Shown piece by piece: positions 10,190-20,989 of a DNA stretch of 64,000 bases (its first letter is position 1; every line of letters starts with the position of its first letter). The DNA is from Daphnia pulex (taxonomy: Eukaryota > Arthropoda > Branchiopoda > Diplostraca > Daphniidae). The notes beneath the pieces are model-generated. The model searched no databases and had not been told where the DNA came from. It saw nothing but the letters and a program-made list of their open reading frames with translations. Position numbers and translations under genes: made by a program. The stretch spans positions 4,362,501 to 4,426,500 of the forward strand of contig NC_060028.1 of assembly GCF_021134715.1 (NCBI RefSeq), read 5' to 3'.

Positions 10190-11090
10190 TAGATCATTTC
10201 AACAGTGCAGGAAACATGGTAAAAAGGAGATTTAGAACATGATGAAATACAATTTTCCGTGTCAAGGCTCTTGCTCTTGCTTAGGGTACCTAAAAATTTC
10301 AAAGAACCAAAATGATATAACTCTATAAACAATCACATTTCTTTAAATTTTACCAATTAGCAGGAAGTCGAAGATGAGTGACTTTTTTCAAATCATCAAG
10401 GCATTGTAAATGAGGGAAAGCTTGTTTTGCATGTCGAATAAAGTATGATAACAAACTATCTAAATGACAAGCTCCTGCTATAATATCACTTAGGGTGACA
10501 TGGTAATCGACTGGCAACTGGTCATCTTAAAGACAAAATTTTTTGAAACTGTAGTATGACTGATGATAAATGTAATCTGCAAATAATTTTGTTGTTAAGT
10601 TTTCATCACATAGAAAGATTAGTAAATAATGAATACATACTGTCAAATCCATTTTCCACGGCTGCAGCTTTCCATTTCTCTTTGTTGATAAAATTTTGCT
10701 AGCCATTAAATCATCAAGGCCTTTTAAATCAGGGAATGTTTGTTTGGTATCCTGAATAAAGTATGGTATGCTATGATATCACTTAGGGTGACATGTAAAT
10801 TGTAAATCAATTACCAACTTGTCATCTTTACGACAAAATTTTCTCAAATGGAGGAATGCCTGATGATAAATGTAATCTACAAATAATTGTTTTGTTTAGT
10901 TTTCATCACACAGGAAGATAAGTGACATAATGAAAACCTACTGTCAATTCCATTTCGTTACGTTTTCCAGTTAATTCAGCACCCACATATGTGAACTATC
11001 TTCCAATCTTGCACAGATTTGATAGGTAAATGATGCCATCAGTTGTGACACTGAAGGCATGTTTTTTTTTTCTTATTAGAATCCTGCAAT
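10190..11090 (-). pseudogene. SUV3: Captured SUV3/SUPV3L1 helicase gene fragment (copy 1)
   Basis: Reading the minus strand from 11090 down gives the same eroded N-terminal exon as in copy 3 (LPIKSVQDW). Next come two versions of the exon reading DYIYHQ...LPVDYHVTLSDIIAGA, HLDSLLSYFIRHAKQAFPHL and CLDDLKKV, followed by LRLPANW and a GT donor. A last piece near 10195-10220 reads HVSCTVEMI. These match, in order, the N-terminal region and early helicase core of SUV3, the mitochondrial RNA-degradosome helicase. Introns are kept, so the capture was at DNA level. Internal stops and the partial exon duplication make it non-functional. Confidence 0.8.
10396..10965. repeat. Tandem exon duplication inside element copy 1
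   Basis: About 270 bp at 10396-10665 recurs in the same orientation at 10707-10965, beginning CATCAAGGC and sharing TATCACTTAGGGTGACATG and GATGATAAATGTAATCT. It duplicates one captured SUV3 exon with part of its flanking introns. The second version is more eroded. Confidence 0.75.
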
Positions 11091-11637
11091 AGTTAAGATT
11101 TGAAACGTAGACACATTGTTTCACGAGATAAAATCAATCACAAACATTCAATCAATCAATTGCAATAAATCTCCACAGTCTTTTTCTTTTACAGATATCT
11201 CGCGAACAAGAAAAACCCCCTAGCAAATTTAATCTTTTCGGTTAAACGGAAAGTTCTTCTTTCATTTAGAGGTGGTTGCATCCTCTAATTTTAGAAGACA
11301 TTTTTTTCCTATATTTTAGAAGTTTCCCCTCTTTTTTCCCTTTTTGCTCCCAATCTCTCGTTAATTTCGTTAACACTTGTAAAAATTAATTGGCTTAGAT
11401 GTAAGAACTAATTCTACGTCGAATGCGATATGTTGATATGTCGTGATCAGTGTATCACGAAAGCGTCAAAGTCCCGAAAACCATTTTTGTCGCCCCCCGC
11501 CCAATTCCCCAGGGACCTCTCATGGTTAATATTATTTGGAGGACTGTCTGAACTTTTTTTTCTCTAAATTTCTCGGCCTTAAAAGGCATTAGGCCTGCGG
11601 CCTTTTTAAAATAAGAATTTTAAAAATCTCTCAGGGA

Positions 11638-13635
11638 TCAAGCCCCTTCGTGGCGCCTTCGAGATTTTTATTATTAATTTTCGGTTTTTTTAACAGATGC
11701 TAAATTAAAATAGTTAGTTCTCTGATTAGTCTTACTTCTCATGGTTGATTGTCTTTTTTTTTATCATCATTTAGTTCCACTCATTATGTGAAAATTTCGG
11801 AAGGAAAAGAGTGTTGGGTAGTGAAACTATTTGAAATAATGTACTTTGGCGGGATTTTGCTTGGCCCTTCCCTCTAGTGTGTGTTTTGACACTGTATTCT
11901 GTCAACTGTCCGTCATGGCGTCATTGTTGTGGTTTTTTTAGTGAGAATTTTACAGTGTGTAATGTTAAATAATTTTCGATTTATTTATTCAATTTTGTAT
12001 TTAAATAAATGAATTCAAATGTAACACAAGAGTCGTGTTGAAAAATAATCCATTTCTGTTTATCATTTTCACCATCTCTTTCTTCCCTTTTTTATTGATC
12101 GTAGGTTTTATGAGAGAAAACTAAATATAACGCGGCCAATATTCAGATTCAATTTTATATTAATAGCATCAGTAGCAATCAGAACTTTACAGGGGTGATC
12201 AGGATTATTGAACTTCTTGGTGTGAACTAATTTAGTTTCATGTGGTAGTGATGCTTGTTAGATGGTTTCAAACTTTGAATATCGTCACCCAAAGTGGCAG
12301 AAGTCAAAACGCATTGATAATTAGTGGGAAGGTTTATTTAAAAGAAAGAGAAGGAATGTTAATCATAAACAGATTAAAATATGCATATTACTTACCCAAA
12401 CACACACTTCATATCTTCATCAAAACTAAAACAAAACAACTAAGTCAGCTTTGTCAATATCAAAGGATTGAAGGGAATTTTTCAGCACAAGCATTTTAGA
12501 CACCAAATGGATCAATATAGTTGAAGGGGTTGCTATGGTAATGTCAGGATGTGCCACTAATAGTGTTTTTTGTCCAGAAATTGCTGTGTATAAAAAAAAT
12601 TTTATCAAAATCTACATTTTTATTTGAAAAACAATTTACGTGAGAGCCAGCACTTACTGACAGCACGAGAGGAATTGGTGATAAATGGCAGAAAAGCTTT
12701 TTGAAGTTGCTGACAAAGTTCTCCAGTTGGTCTGAGGACTAATGCACGAGTGACTTGCTCTTTGGTTGTCTGTTTCTCTGTCGGGATGTTCTGAATGATG
12801 AATTTAATGTTATGAAAATTTGAGTTTTAATCACTTAAGATCTATAACAAATGAATCATTAAATATGCACACAAAATGTATAGTTGTATTACATATAAAG
12901 GGATACCTTGTCACATTTGAAGTTGCTGGAGATGAGCACTGGAGAAACAGAAACATGATCTATATTCAAATTTTGTGGAAATAATAAACAATAATAAAAA
13001 AGGTTTATAAAATTGATGAGTCTCATTACCTTGTGAAAGACAGTAAAGTTGTCGAGGTTTAATCACTATAATGAGAAATGTTTTGTTTGTTTATGTGGCA
13101 AAAACCCATTCGTTTGACAAGCAGGCTATTGAATCATGTCGTCTGCTAGTGAATTCAATTAAAAATCAATCTGGGTGTCTTTTTCTTTCGCAGATATCTC
13201 ACGAACAAGGAAAATAGTAATGCAAATTTAGTCTTTTCCGTTAGATGAAAAGTTCATCTTTCAATTAGAGGTGGTTTGATCGTCTAATTTTAGAAGACAT
13301 TTTTTTCCTATATTTTAGAAGTTTCCCCTTTTTTTCTCCTTTTTTGCTTCCAATCTCCCGTTAATATTGTTAATTGTTGTAAAATTAAGTCATAATATAT
13401 GTAAAAAGTCATTCTACGTGGAATGAGGTAGTCGCGTCGTGATCGGAGCATCACGAGAGCGTCAAAGTCCCGAAAACCGTTTTCGTCGCCCCCCCCGCCC
13501 AATTTCCCAGGGACCTCTCAGGGTTAATAGTATTTGGAGGACTGTCGGAACTTTTTTTTTCTTCAAATCTCTCACTCTTAAAAGGCGGTAAGCCTTCGAC
13601 TTTTTAAAATAAGAATTTTAAAAATCTCTCAGGGA
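11638..13635 (+). mobile_element. Gene-carrying Helitron-like element, copy 2 (tandem)
   Basis: It begins TCAAGCCCCTTCG directly after the terminal AGGGA of copy 1, with no spacer, and ends AAAAATCTCTCAGGGA at 13635. It is 2.0 kb long. The head (to about 12040) and tail (from about 13130) are close to those of copy 1. The middle differs: it holds minus-strand fragments of a DDX56-like DEAD-box gene. A block near 12180-12260 (CAGAACTTTACAGGGGTGATC) is shared with copy 3. Different cargo between shared ends is what capture by a mobile element predicts. Confidence 0.7.
12240..12805 (-). pseudogene. DDX56: Captured DDX56-like DEAD-box helicase fragment
   Basis: On the minus strand three exon pieces read in order. 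First, about 12805-12650: TEKQTTKEQVTRALVL and RPTGELCQQL (helicase motif Ia, PTRELxxQ in the family). Second, about 12595-12430: VAHPDITIATPSTILIHL (motif Ib region) and SFDIDKADLVVLF (motif II, here DKAD where the family has DEAD). Third, about 12330-12255: LPTNYQ and then SATLGDDIQSL (motif III, SAT). Introns with GT/AG ends separate them. The pattern around these motifs fits DDX56, the nucleolar ribosome-biogenesis helicase, better than other DEAD-box families. The mutated motif II, stops, and absence of motifs I and IV-VI mean no activity. Confidence 0.75.
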
Positions 13636-13740
13636 TAAAGCTTAGAAAGGACTTCAAGAATATTTATACTAACGAAAAACAACAACTGAGTACTGGAAAC
13701 ACCTTCAGAGACAGAAAATTCACAAATGACTCTTTATTTA
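13636..13740 (-). pseudogene. Non-LTR retrotransposon RNase H remnant, upstream portion
   Basis: On the minus strand this reads a piece ending INILEVLSKLY, which runs in frame into PFSALKHPELKS at 9737 once the tandem elements are removed. It is the part of the RNase H domain before the WIPSH signature. Short and weak alone; supported by the clean junction. Confidence 0.45.
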
Positions 13741-14090
13741 TTTTATTGGTCCCATGTTGCCCAGCAATATGGCCTTCCAACCATTTAGTTTTTGAGGTAA
13801 TTTTCACTTTTAAAACTTACCCATTATACTGTATTTAAAGAATAAACACGTATAGTAAATTTTTTTAGTTTTCCTCAAATTACGCTTGGAGCGTGAGGGT
13901 GGCATTGGCTGAGATTTTGAAAGAAAGAATGTATATTAAAATTTCTATACCGCACTTTCTCACATAATAAAATTTCAGAATTTTCAGAATTTCAGAAAAA
14001 GTTCAAATGACGGTTAACAAGGAAAGCAATGAATCAGTGACGTGTAGTTAAAACCTGACATGACAAAGTAAAAAAGTGTGTCTTAAGGAG
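13741..14090. other. Intergenic, no assignable gene
   Basis: AT-rich spacer between the RNase H remnant and the 3' end of the next non-LTR element. Nothing recognised. Confidence 0.4.
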
Positions 14091-14094
14091 TTTC

Positions 14095-15455
14095 TTGAAA
14101 TCTAGTTTGATGGTTGTGGAGCGGATGGCAGGTGGTAGTTTGTCCCAGTAGTGCGGAGCATATGTTGTGAAAGACCTCTTCTGGTAGGCCGGCTTTTGTG
14201 TGGTGCTCTTCTTCTTCCTTCTTCTCGTGGTTGAAGACAGAACTCCAAGGCTTCTAGCCCCGATGCGAGTGCCGAAGTGACCAGGGACGTGGAGTCGAAT
14301 GCCCTTCTGATGTTAGACGGGTGCAGTTCCTTGCAGGCAGTCAAAGACGAGGAGTAGGATCTTAAAGAGGACTCTGCAGTCAATTCAGGCGGAATCTTGA
14401 ATCCTCTCTGGATTTTGCACAACGGAAAATGAGACGGGCAGCTGAGTCCTGTATTGACTAGTAGTAGTCTTACTTTTTTCTGTTAAAGGCCAAACAGCAA
14501 GGAGTTTGCGTAATCGAGGTGTGTGATGACAAGGGAGTGCACGAGGATCTTGGTGGCATCGGTTGTCAGATGACCTTTTATCTTGCCCAGCCGATAGAGA
14601 TTGAAGTTGGCGACCCTCGCGATGGCAGAAATCTGTCGATCCATTTTCAGATCAGAGCTAAGTTGAACGCCCAGAACCCTGGCTGATGTTTAGGGTTCGA
14701 GAAGGTTTACACCGGCGCGTAGGTGAAGCGTCATTAGCTTGATGGCGAGTTGGGGGGGGGGGGGCAAAGTAGATGACTTCGCTATTTGGTGGGTTTGATT
14801 TGAGCCAGATGTATGAAAACCAGTCAATTAGGTCACCGGCGCACTTTGACAAGATCCTGAGTGCGTTGAACTGGTCAAGACAGTCCAGCAAAAATCCAAA
14901 TTTGAGGTAGGTAGCGGTATCGTCCGAGTACTGCTGCCGTGCTCTTCCGTCACCAGATACAAGCAGTTGACGTAAATAGAGTATAGTTTTGGCAGTACTG
15001 ATCCCTGGGGGACTCTTTATTTAACTTTGACCGGTTCGGATGCGACACTGTCAATTACGACAGATTGAGTCCTATTCGTCAAATAGGAGGCAATCCTGGC
15101 CAAAGTCTTTCCTCGAACGCCAAGAATTCCGTGATCGATTGTGTCAAATGCTGTGCTTAGATCAAAGAGGAGAACAGGACAGTCATGTCCGTGGCTTGCA
15201 GCTTGAAGCAAATCATTTTGAAGTGCAAGAAGCGCAGTCTCAGTTGAGTGAAATGGACGATACGCAATCTGAGCAGGTGAGAGAATGTCGTGGGTGGACA
15301 AATGAATATCAAGCTGTTTTGAGACTATTTCTCCAGGACTTCAGAAATGAATATGAGGTTTGTGACGGATCGATAGTTGGAAAAGACCTCTTTGTCTAGT
15401 GTTGGCTTCTTGAGCAGAGGTGTGATCAGGCCATGCTTAAACTGTTAGTCATCTT
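14095..15455 (-). pseudogene. CR1/L2-type non-LTR reverse transcriptase, 5'-truncated and decayed
   Basis: Read on the minus strand from 15455. RT motifs appear in order: [12 protein letters not shown] and [10 protein letters not shown]; then SPAQIAYRPFHSTETALL and LLFDLSTAFDTIDH (motif A, first catalytic Asp in FDLSTAFD); LARIASYLTNRTQSV; VPQGSVL (motif B); YSDDTATYL (motif C, YADD in relatives). The later part keeps KGHLTTDATKILVHSLVITHLDY and ends in a piece ending APHYWDK, typical of CR1/L2 C-termini. Several frame changes and short deletions break the frame. No endonuclease is present because the 5' half is missing, as is usual for copies made by target-primed reverse transcription. Confidence 0.85.
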
Positions 15456-15730
15456 TTAGTCCAATTAGGGTATGCCTAAAGCATGGTCTTCCCTAAATTG
15501 TGGGGAGCGGGGTGTGAAATAGCCATGACAGAGACGTTCAGGCCAGCGACGTTCTAGCCAGCAGCCTCAAAGTTCACGGACTGACATTCATTCCAAGAAC
15601 TTCATGGCCAACAACCATTCTATTGGAACCTTTTTTATATGTACTGACGCTGTATTTGAATTTACCAATGTGTGTTTTGATTGTATATGCTTAATAAGCA
15701 TATTTATTTAATAAATTTATTTAATCTCTA
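15456..15730. other. Spacer, no gene seen
   Basis: No coding or RNA signal is recognised between the RT fragment and the hAT exon. Confidence 0.4.
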
Positions 15731-16876
15731 GGATTATTTGTTAGAGGACGTTTTGCCAATGTACACAGTTGAAAAGAAAGGTTTTCGAAAATTTGTAAAT
15801 AGGCTAGCAAGTAAAATTCAGATTAGGTGCCGAAGATTCTTCACCAATAAAGTGAATGTCCTTTTTGCCAAAGGGAAGGAAAAACTTATGAAAGATCTTT
15901 CAAATGCCAAATACGCTTGCACAACAGCTGACTGTTGGACAATTCGACGAAAAAGCTTCCTTGATGTGACAGTGCATTGGCTTGATTCCAATTTGCAGGT
16001 GAATACTTTAGTAGATATTACAAAACTGTTTACTAAAGCTTTAACAATTTCTATTATAGAGGAAGAGTGCATGTTTTGCAATTCGTAGAATCAAAGGTTC
16101 ACACACGTACGATATTATTACCAGAGAATTAGAGGCCATTCACGATGAGTTTCAGTTAACTTCAAAACTAACTGCAACTTTTACTGACAGTGGTAGCAAT
16201 TTCGTTAAAGCTTTTCGATTGTTTGGGAAAGATATTACATCCACCTCAAGTACAAACACATTGAAAGCAGTGGAAGAAATTGAATTATCAACTTCAAGTT
16301 CGTCTGACAGCTCTTTCAGCGATCCTGAGAATTTGCAAGAGAGTCAGATCGAAGTTTCAGAAGAGGACGAAGAACTAGTCTTTTTCCCTATAACAAAGAC
16401 TCTTAATTTTAATTCTGATGCTTGCGTCCAATCGGCGTTATTCTACTTCCTCACAGACGATGTGTTTGCCATTCCCTCAATTTGTTGGCGACAGCTGACA
16501 TAAAGAAAATTACTGATCGGAGTTTTTTAAATGTGTTCGAATCAGTTGATTCAAAACTGAGATCAGTTTGGAACAAACAATCTAGAAGTAGGAAGTCTTC
16601 AAATGTAATTAATAAAGAACTTGGGAAGCTTTTTGTTACACCAAATGACACTTGATGGAATTCTTATTACCGTGCAATGAAAAGAGTGAAGAACTTTCTT
16701 TTAAAAAAACACCAGAAACACAACACCAGTTCTTGCGTTACAACACTGCTCTCCCTTCATCCGTATCAGTCGAAAGGCTCTTTAGTGTAGCTGGAAGCAT
16801 TTTTAAGCCAACGAGATCAAGGTTGAAGGACAGGAATTTTGAAATGCTTCTTTTCCTCAAAGTCAATGGGTACTAA
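15731..16876 (+). pseudogene. hAT-family transposase, internally deleted (copy 1)
   Basis: The exon after a TCTCTAG acceptor reads LLEDVLPMYTVEKKGFRKFV, then KEKLMKDLSNAKYACTTADC and WTIRRKSFLDVTVHWLD. This is the RNase-H-like start of ZBED-type hAT transposases, where the first catalytic Asp sits in TADCW. An intron (15999-16059) keeps GT and AG and joins LDSNLQ to RKSACFAIRRIKGSHTYDI. Next comes an acidic Ser/Glu stretch and the HSLNLLATADIKK block. The sequence then jumps to the C-terminal dimerisation block: LPSSVSVERLFSVAGSIF and PTRSRLKDRNFEMLLFLK. The central insertion domain is lost by deletion near 16680-16740, with frame changes around it. Inactive. Confidence 0.85.
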
Positions 16877-16984
16877 AAATATAATGTCTTGTAGATTCTA
16901 GCTTCAAAAAATAAATGTATTTTGCGTAAGTGGTTTTGTGTTGAAAACGTATGTACTTTCCCCCTTTGCCATCTAGCGGCGATC

Positions 16985-17062
16985 GCAAAAGAGATCGCGA
17001 CCGCGATTGTTTTTTTTTCTGTTGATCGGGACCGGGATCGCGATCAAAAAAAAAAGATCAGT
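16985..17062. repeat. GATCG-rich simple repeat
   Basis: Degenerate tandem GATCGCGACCGCGATC and GATCGGGACCGGGATCGCG units, partly palindromic. A similar GATCGGGATCGGGATCGG stretch lies at about 23030-23047. Confidence 0.6.
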
Positions 17063-17308
17063 CACAACACTGATGCTTATCTTGTGTCAAATTTTTTTTT
17101 AAATTGTATTCTTCATTGCAGAATAGGAGTTAATAATGGACTTATCTTTCATTTTAAATCCCTACATACTAATACATAGTCACGATTAGTTTTTCTTATT
17201 TTACAAATCCCAATTTCTGTTTAATCGTCCCTAAGATACCCACATTCATATTTTGTGGTTTTGACCCTTCTAACCCCAACGTTCATGTAGTGCGACCAAG
17301 TAAGACAT

Positions 17309-18482
17309 GATTTTCGATGACTCAAAGTCACAGATTGACGGAGAAGACAAGATGGCAAGCAGATCCAAGGCACAGAATTCTAGCAGAAACTTACGATTCA
17401 GTGAAGATGTGGAAAGTTACCAACAAAATATAAAAAAAGATGGTGGTGACTGCAGATTTGTTCACAGCTTTAAATAGGGCTGGGCAGGTGGCTGAGATGA
17501 AAAGAGAGGTAGAGAGACAATCTTGATAACTAAAACTACAACAATATCAATCGCAACTACTCAATAACTGATTTCAACCAAACAGTAATTTGGCTGAAGC
17601 GGTTTTGAAAGGAAGAATAATGAGATGAGCGACAAACGCTGGAAGGATTTTAAAGTTGTAATATGAAAAACATCCTAAGATATTCCTTTCCGTCCGAGTT
17701 TCTAAAATTTTTTGTATGCTGATGTTCAACCTAGCTCCTCTCCCATTATAGTCGATTGCAGTCCATTGTATAAAAAAAAACAGACAAACACTGTTAGTAA
17801 CCATACCATCATTTGTATAAAATGTCCTAAAATTCAGTCTTAAATTGGTGTCAGAACAAGTTTTACTTCGCAATAACAAAGCATGGGACAACATCCAAAA
17901 AAGACCAAGTAAGGACGAGTAAAAGCATTTCATGTGGGGGACGATGAGGTGGAGAGGCAGGTGAGGAACAGCCGGAAGTTGCCTACGAAGCAAATTGGCG
18001 GTCGTAGTGAGAGAGCGAATTTGATTAGACAAAGATGCGTTCCATAAAAAAATACTAACATTCTTCGCAAGAAAGAGTAGGAACGATGTGGGTAAATGGT
18101 TGTGGAAAAAGAGCATAATTTTCGATAGATTCTATGACGAACATGAGGAGTGGTAGTAAGCGATATATTATAGGTTGGCCGGAAGGGCAGCGTAGTTTTT
18201 TAGAGTAGAGGGAAAAGCGTTTAAGATTTCAATGATTTCAGGGAGATGTTTACACAATGGTTCCAAGGATAGAACGAAAGAGCGTTGGGGAAAAAACTTC
18301 ACGGATACCAGCAGCCACCAGGGGAAATAGTTGATGACTACGCGAAGAGATTCAAAATTGTAATGCTATGGTTGTACGGAGGTTATATGTAGGTAAATCC
18401 AGCGCAGATGACAGTTCTGAGACAGTTTCTAATTAAGCTGGACGGGGAGATCCAGCGTCCGATTCGATCCGTTGCTTCTTAA
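17309..18482 (+). pseudogene. Retrotransposon gag remnant
   Basis: Decayed gag-type protein read across frames. The start is near MIFDDSKSQIDGEDKMASR at 17309; later a YYRLAGRAA piece is followed by FF near 18165-18200 (the LxLxGRAAEF block of gag); then FREMFTQWFQG near 18235-18265, KKLHGYQQPPGEIVDDYAKR near 18292-18352, and VLRQFLIKLDGEIQRPIRSV near 18413-18472. The family order (GRAxxF, then F-x-QR-x-PGExVxxYAxxF) supports a gypsy-like gag. Multiple stops. No LTR or pol is adjacent. Confidence 0.6.
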
Positions 18483-18730
18483 AACCGCTTAAATCTATAT
18501 TTTTCATTTAAATACATATTTTTGTTTAAAGTATTTCATGGTAGGCCAAGGGAAATCATGGCAAGCCATTTTTGCCACTTTTCATAGAATGCATAAACCA
18601 AAAAAAATGCAAAACAGCTATGTAATGTAAGCTTAACCTAAAATCAAATCAAAAACCTAAAATAGTGTCTGATTTTGACGTCTCATGCAGTCGATATTGT
18701 TTGTTACAAGAAAGCAACAGACAAGAGAGA

Positions 18731-19067
18731 TTATCCGTGAACTAATACGCTAATATACGTTAAAATAGTGGCCTGGAATCTGCCAATTTTCCCGTTGCTT
18801 TCCCCACCACCGACGCTGTGATAATTGGCGAAGACCTCCCTCGCTCCGTTTGGCCAGGAATTACACGAACAGTTGACATCGCCACGACGCGGCGTTAATT
18901 TTATGGTGGAACCGATTCCTGTACACATCGATCGGACAAACATTTTTCACTGCATCATTTCTTTCTTCTTGAAGGATAATTATGATTCTGCTATACTTAC
19001 CTGTGATGGACATGATCGTGGCGTAAGTGACGCACCATTCGTCACCGAACGGCATCATCATCATCAT
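18731..19067 (-). CDS. Two putative exons of an unidentified gene
   Basis: On the minus strand an open stretch containing GDEWCVTYATIMSIT ends at a strong donor (ATCACAG followed by GTAAGTATAG, near 18999). An 82-base interval ending TGTACAG leads to a second open stretch, IGSTIKLTPRRGDVNCSC and so on, to a TAA stop at 18731. The phases agree across the join, and the second part is less AT-rich than its surroundings. I do not recognise the protein. The five Met codons near 19067 come from an ATG repeat and may not be the true start; more exons may lie upstream. Confidence 0.3.
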
Positions 19068-19109
19068 TACAAAAAAGCAGCTTTTGATACCGCCGTTCTG
19101 TGATCAAAT

Positions 19110-20560
19110 ATTGGAAACCAAAAAAAACGTATAAGAGAAACAAGATTGAAGTTATTTGAAAAACTTAAGTCCTGATAAAAAAAAGTGTTAATTAAGATTG
19201 ACAAGGGAAGGCAGTCAGCATTGTAAGTCTTTGTATTTGATCGGAAGAAGAGATCTTTTACACTAAACTCTCACATGAATCCGTCTCTTAATCATGAAGA
19301 GGGTTTAACACATATGCAAATAGAAAAAAAATATTCCCATTTGAGAAGTTCATCGATATAGATGAATAAAATAAAACACACGGGTGAAGAAGAGAGAACT
19401 TAGCTTGTAGCGAAACGAACTAATAATCACAGATGCTAGCTACACTAAATGGGCGATGAACTAACGAAAGGGAAAACGTCGCGCTTACGACATTGTTATC
19501 AAGTAATGCCCAAAGAGGGAGACGTACTAATGGTTCGGATTATAAACTTGTAAACAGAGAGTGACGATACAAAAATCCTAATTTATCCGAATCCAGCGAT
19601 AGTTCCAGATTTAGCAACATCCAATTCAGTAGTCATCTTGTGTATTTCTCATGGGTCATAATAAGCGACAAGAAGAAACAAAAACAAATTAAACACACAT
19701 CATTTGCACTTAATAAAGCTAGGCACATTAACAATTTCTGTCTACCTATTGACTGAAGTACTGGAAAAAAATAAGGGCCATATTAATTTGAAGTTTTCTG
19801 ACGCAGCTTGGATCAAAAGTTAAGCTTCCGCGCCAAGAATTAAATTGTAAATTATCATAGCATAAAGATAAATTGAGAATTTCAGTTTCAAAACTTCTCA
19901 GTATTAAAGGCCGGGTTCAAGCATAGAACTAAAGCCTTTACAAAGATGTCTAATCATTCATTTGCTATATTTTCTAGTCCTATAGATGTCCTAGAACTGT
20001 CTACTATAGATTCCTTCTTGCTAAAACATCGGGACTAAGTTTGCACACAATTTAGTTTTGGCCGTTCGCTTTATGATGTTCAGTGTCATTGTAAAGCGTA
20101 ATAGATAGCAGTCTAATCTGAGACACTGATATAATAGAATTTAATTCTCGATTATATTGGAATCAGGGCAGTGGCCTAGAGTGGCACGGAATCTCCAATC
20201 TCATCAAACTTAACGCCATTCGATAGAGCTCGTTAAGCCGATTCGAATGGTATATGGGAAAGTTTGTGCAAATGAACTTACTTTATAGTTTTGATATGAC
20301 CCATTCTCAAGAAACAACGTAATTATTTTTTTTAATTTTCGGTATTAGAAAATACACAAACAATTATCTTGTTTATATTAGCTTAAAAACATAAGACAGC
20401 ATGAAAAAACAGCTCTTAGTTTGTCTGAAGGGAAATGAGTTCAACAAGCAATACGTGGCAAGACTAACATTAAGATAACTAGTTGAACAGTCAATCCATT
20501 GAATCACATTTTTCGAGTAATTATAATAATCCCATTAGCTATTATCCAGTGGGAGAGAAT
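19110..20560. other. Intergenic, no assignable gene
   Basis: About 1.4 kb of AT-rich sequence with no open frame longer than 60 codons and no repeat recognised elsewhere in the window. Confidence 0.5.
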
Positions 20561-20571
20561 GGAAGGCAACT

Positions 20572-20989
20572 CTAGTTGTGTTTCAACTTTTTCTTCGAAT
20601 TTTTGGATGAATCTTCTGTAGAAAAAGACATGGAATTAGAAAAAATTTAGTTAAAATCACACATACTATTAAATAACTTACCAGACTAGGTGGATCAAAT
20701 TAATCATAGATTGTTTTATAAAAGATGAAAAAGTTTTTTTAATGAATGGTGTTGGGGCGTAGACGGAAAGTTAAAAATTTGGTTGTTGAGTGGAGGGAAG
20801 TTACATGTGTTCATTGTTCATCGATAGTTTCTTGAACTAACTTGCCCTTAACTTAAGAGGAATCCAGAAATGCTTGTTACAAAATGTTTTTACCTTCTCA
20901 TCGAGAAACATGTTATGTTGATCCTTCAATTTGGCTGACGAAGGCTTGTTCTTCTCTTCGGCATCCAGTACAAGATTGTCATCTGCCAT
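20572..20989 (-). CDS. Small spliced gene, unidentified product
   Basis: The coding exon 20989-20894 (32 codons) starts with ATG two bases after a TTATTTTAG acceptor. It reads MADDNLVLDAEEKNKPSSAK, continues to HNMFLDEK, and ends at a GT donor in phase 0. A terminal exon begins after TTTCTACAG at 20615. The simplest splice gives a short basic tail ending at TGA. If a 4-base exon (TCTG at 20685-20682, between CACCTAG and GTAAGT) is used, the tail is SEDSSKNSKKKLKHN with a TAG stop at 20572, 47 residues in all. A 5' untranslated exon ends at about 21197. The protein is small, charged and unknown to me. Both introns share sequence (see the intron repeats). Confidence 0.4.
20695..20893 (-). repeat. 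Intron 2 repeat, core in one orientation
   Basis: From the donor side this intron reads GTAAAAAC, then CATTTCTGGATT, a core of about 110 bp, then TCTATGATTAATTTGATCCA and CCTAG. The ends match the intron at 20990-21197 in the same orientation; the core matches it inverted. Confidence 0.75.

Larger units (their letters stand above)
9738..11637 (+). mobile_element. Gene-carrying Helitron-like element, copy 1
   Basis: The element starts TCAAGCCCCTTCGTGGCGCC and ends AAAAATCTCTCAGGGA. It is 1.9 kb long and encodes no transposase. A head of about 400 bp is shared with copy 2; a tail of about 460 bp is shared with copies 2 and 3. The tail carries two short hairpins (AGGCC-TGC-GGCCT and TTTTAAAAT-AAG-ATTTTAAAA) 12 or more bases before the end. 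The middle holds minus-strand fragments of the SUV3 helicase gene. A start in TC, hairpins near the 3' end, no target duplication and host gene fragments fit a non-autonomous Helitron, but the terminal CTRR is absent, so a Helentron or another gene-capturing class is possible. Copy 2 follows directly. Confidence 0.7.

Noticed and set aside
13636-14095. RT (14095-15455) and RNase H (13636-13740 plus 9440-9737) as one non-LTR element.
   Set aside because: The RT ends in a CR1/L2-type C-terminus, and that group normally lacks RNase H. The two are more likely separate remnants side by side.
17574-18116. A 180-codon open frame on the minus strand with hydrophobic stretches.
   Set aside because: It lies antisense to the decayed gag, whose motif blocks read on the plus strand, has no family motif of its own, and is most simply a shadow frame.
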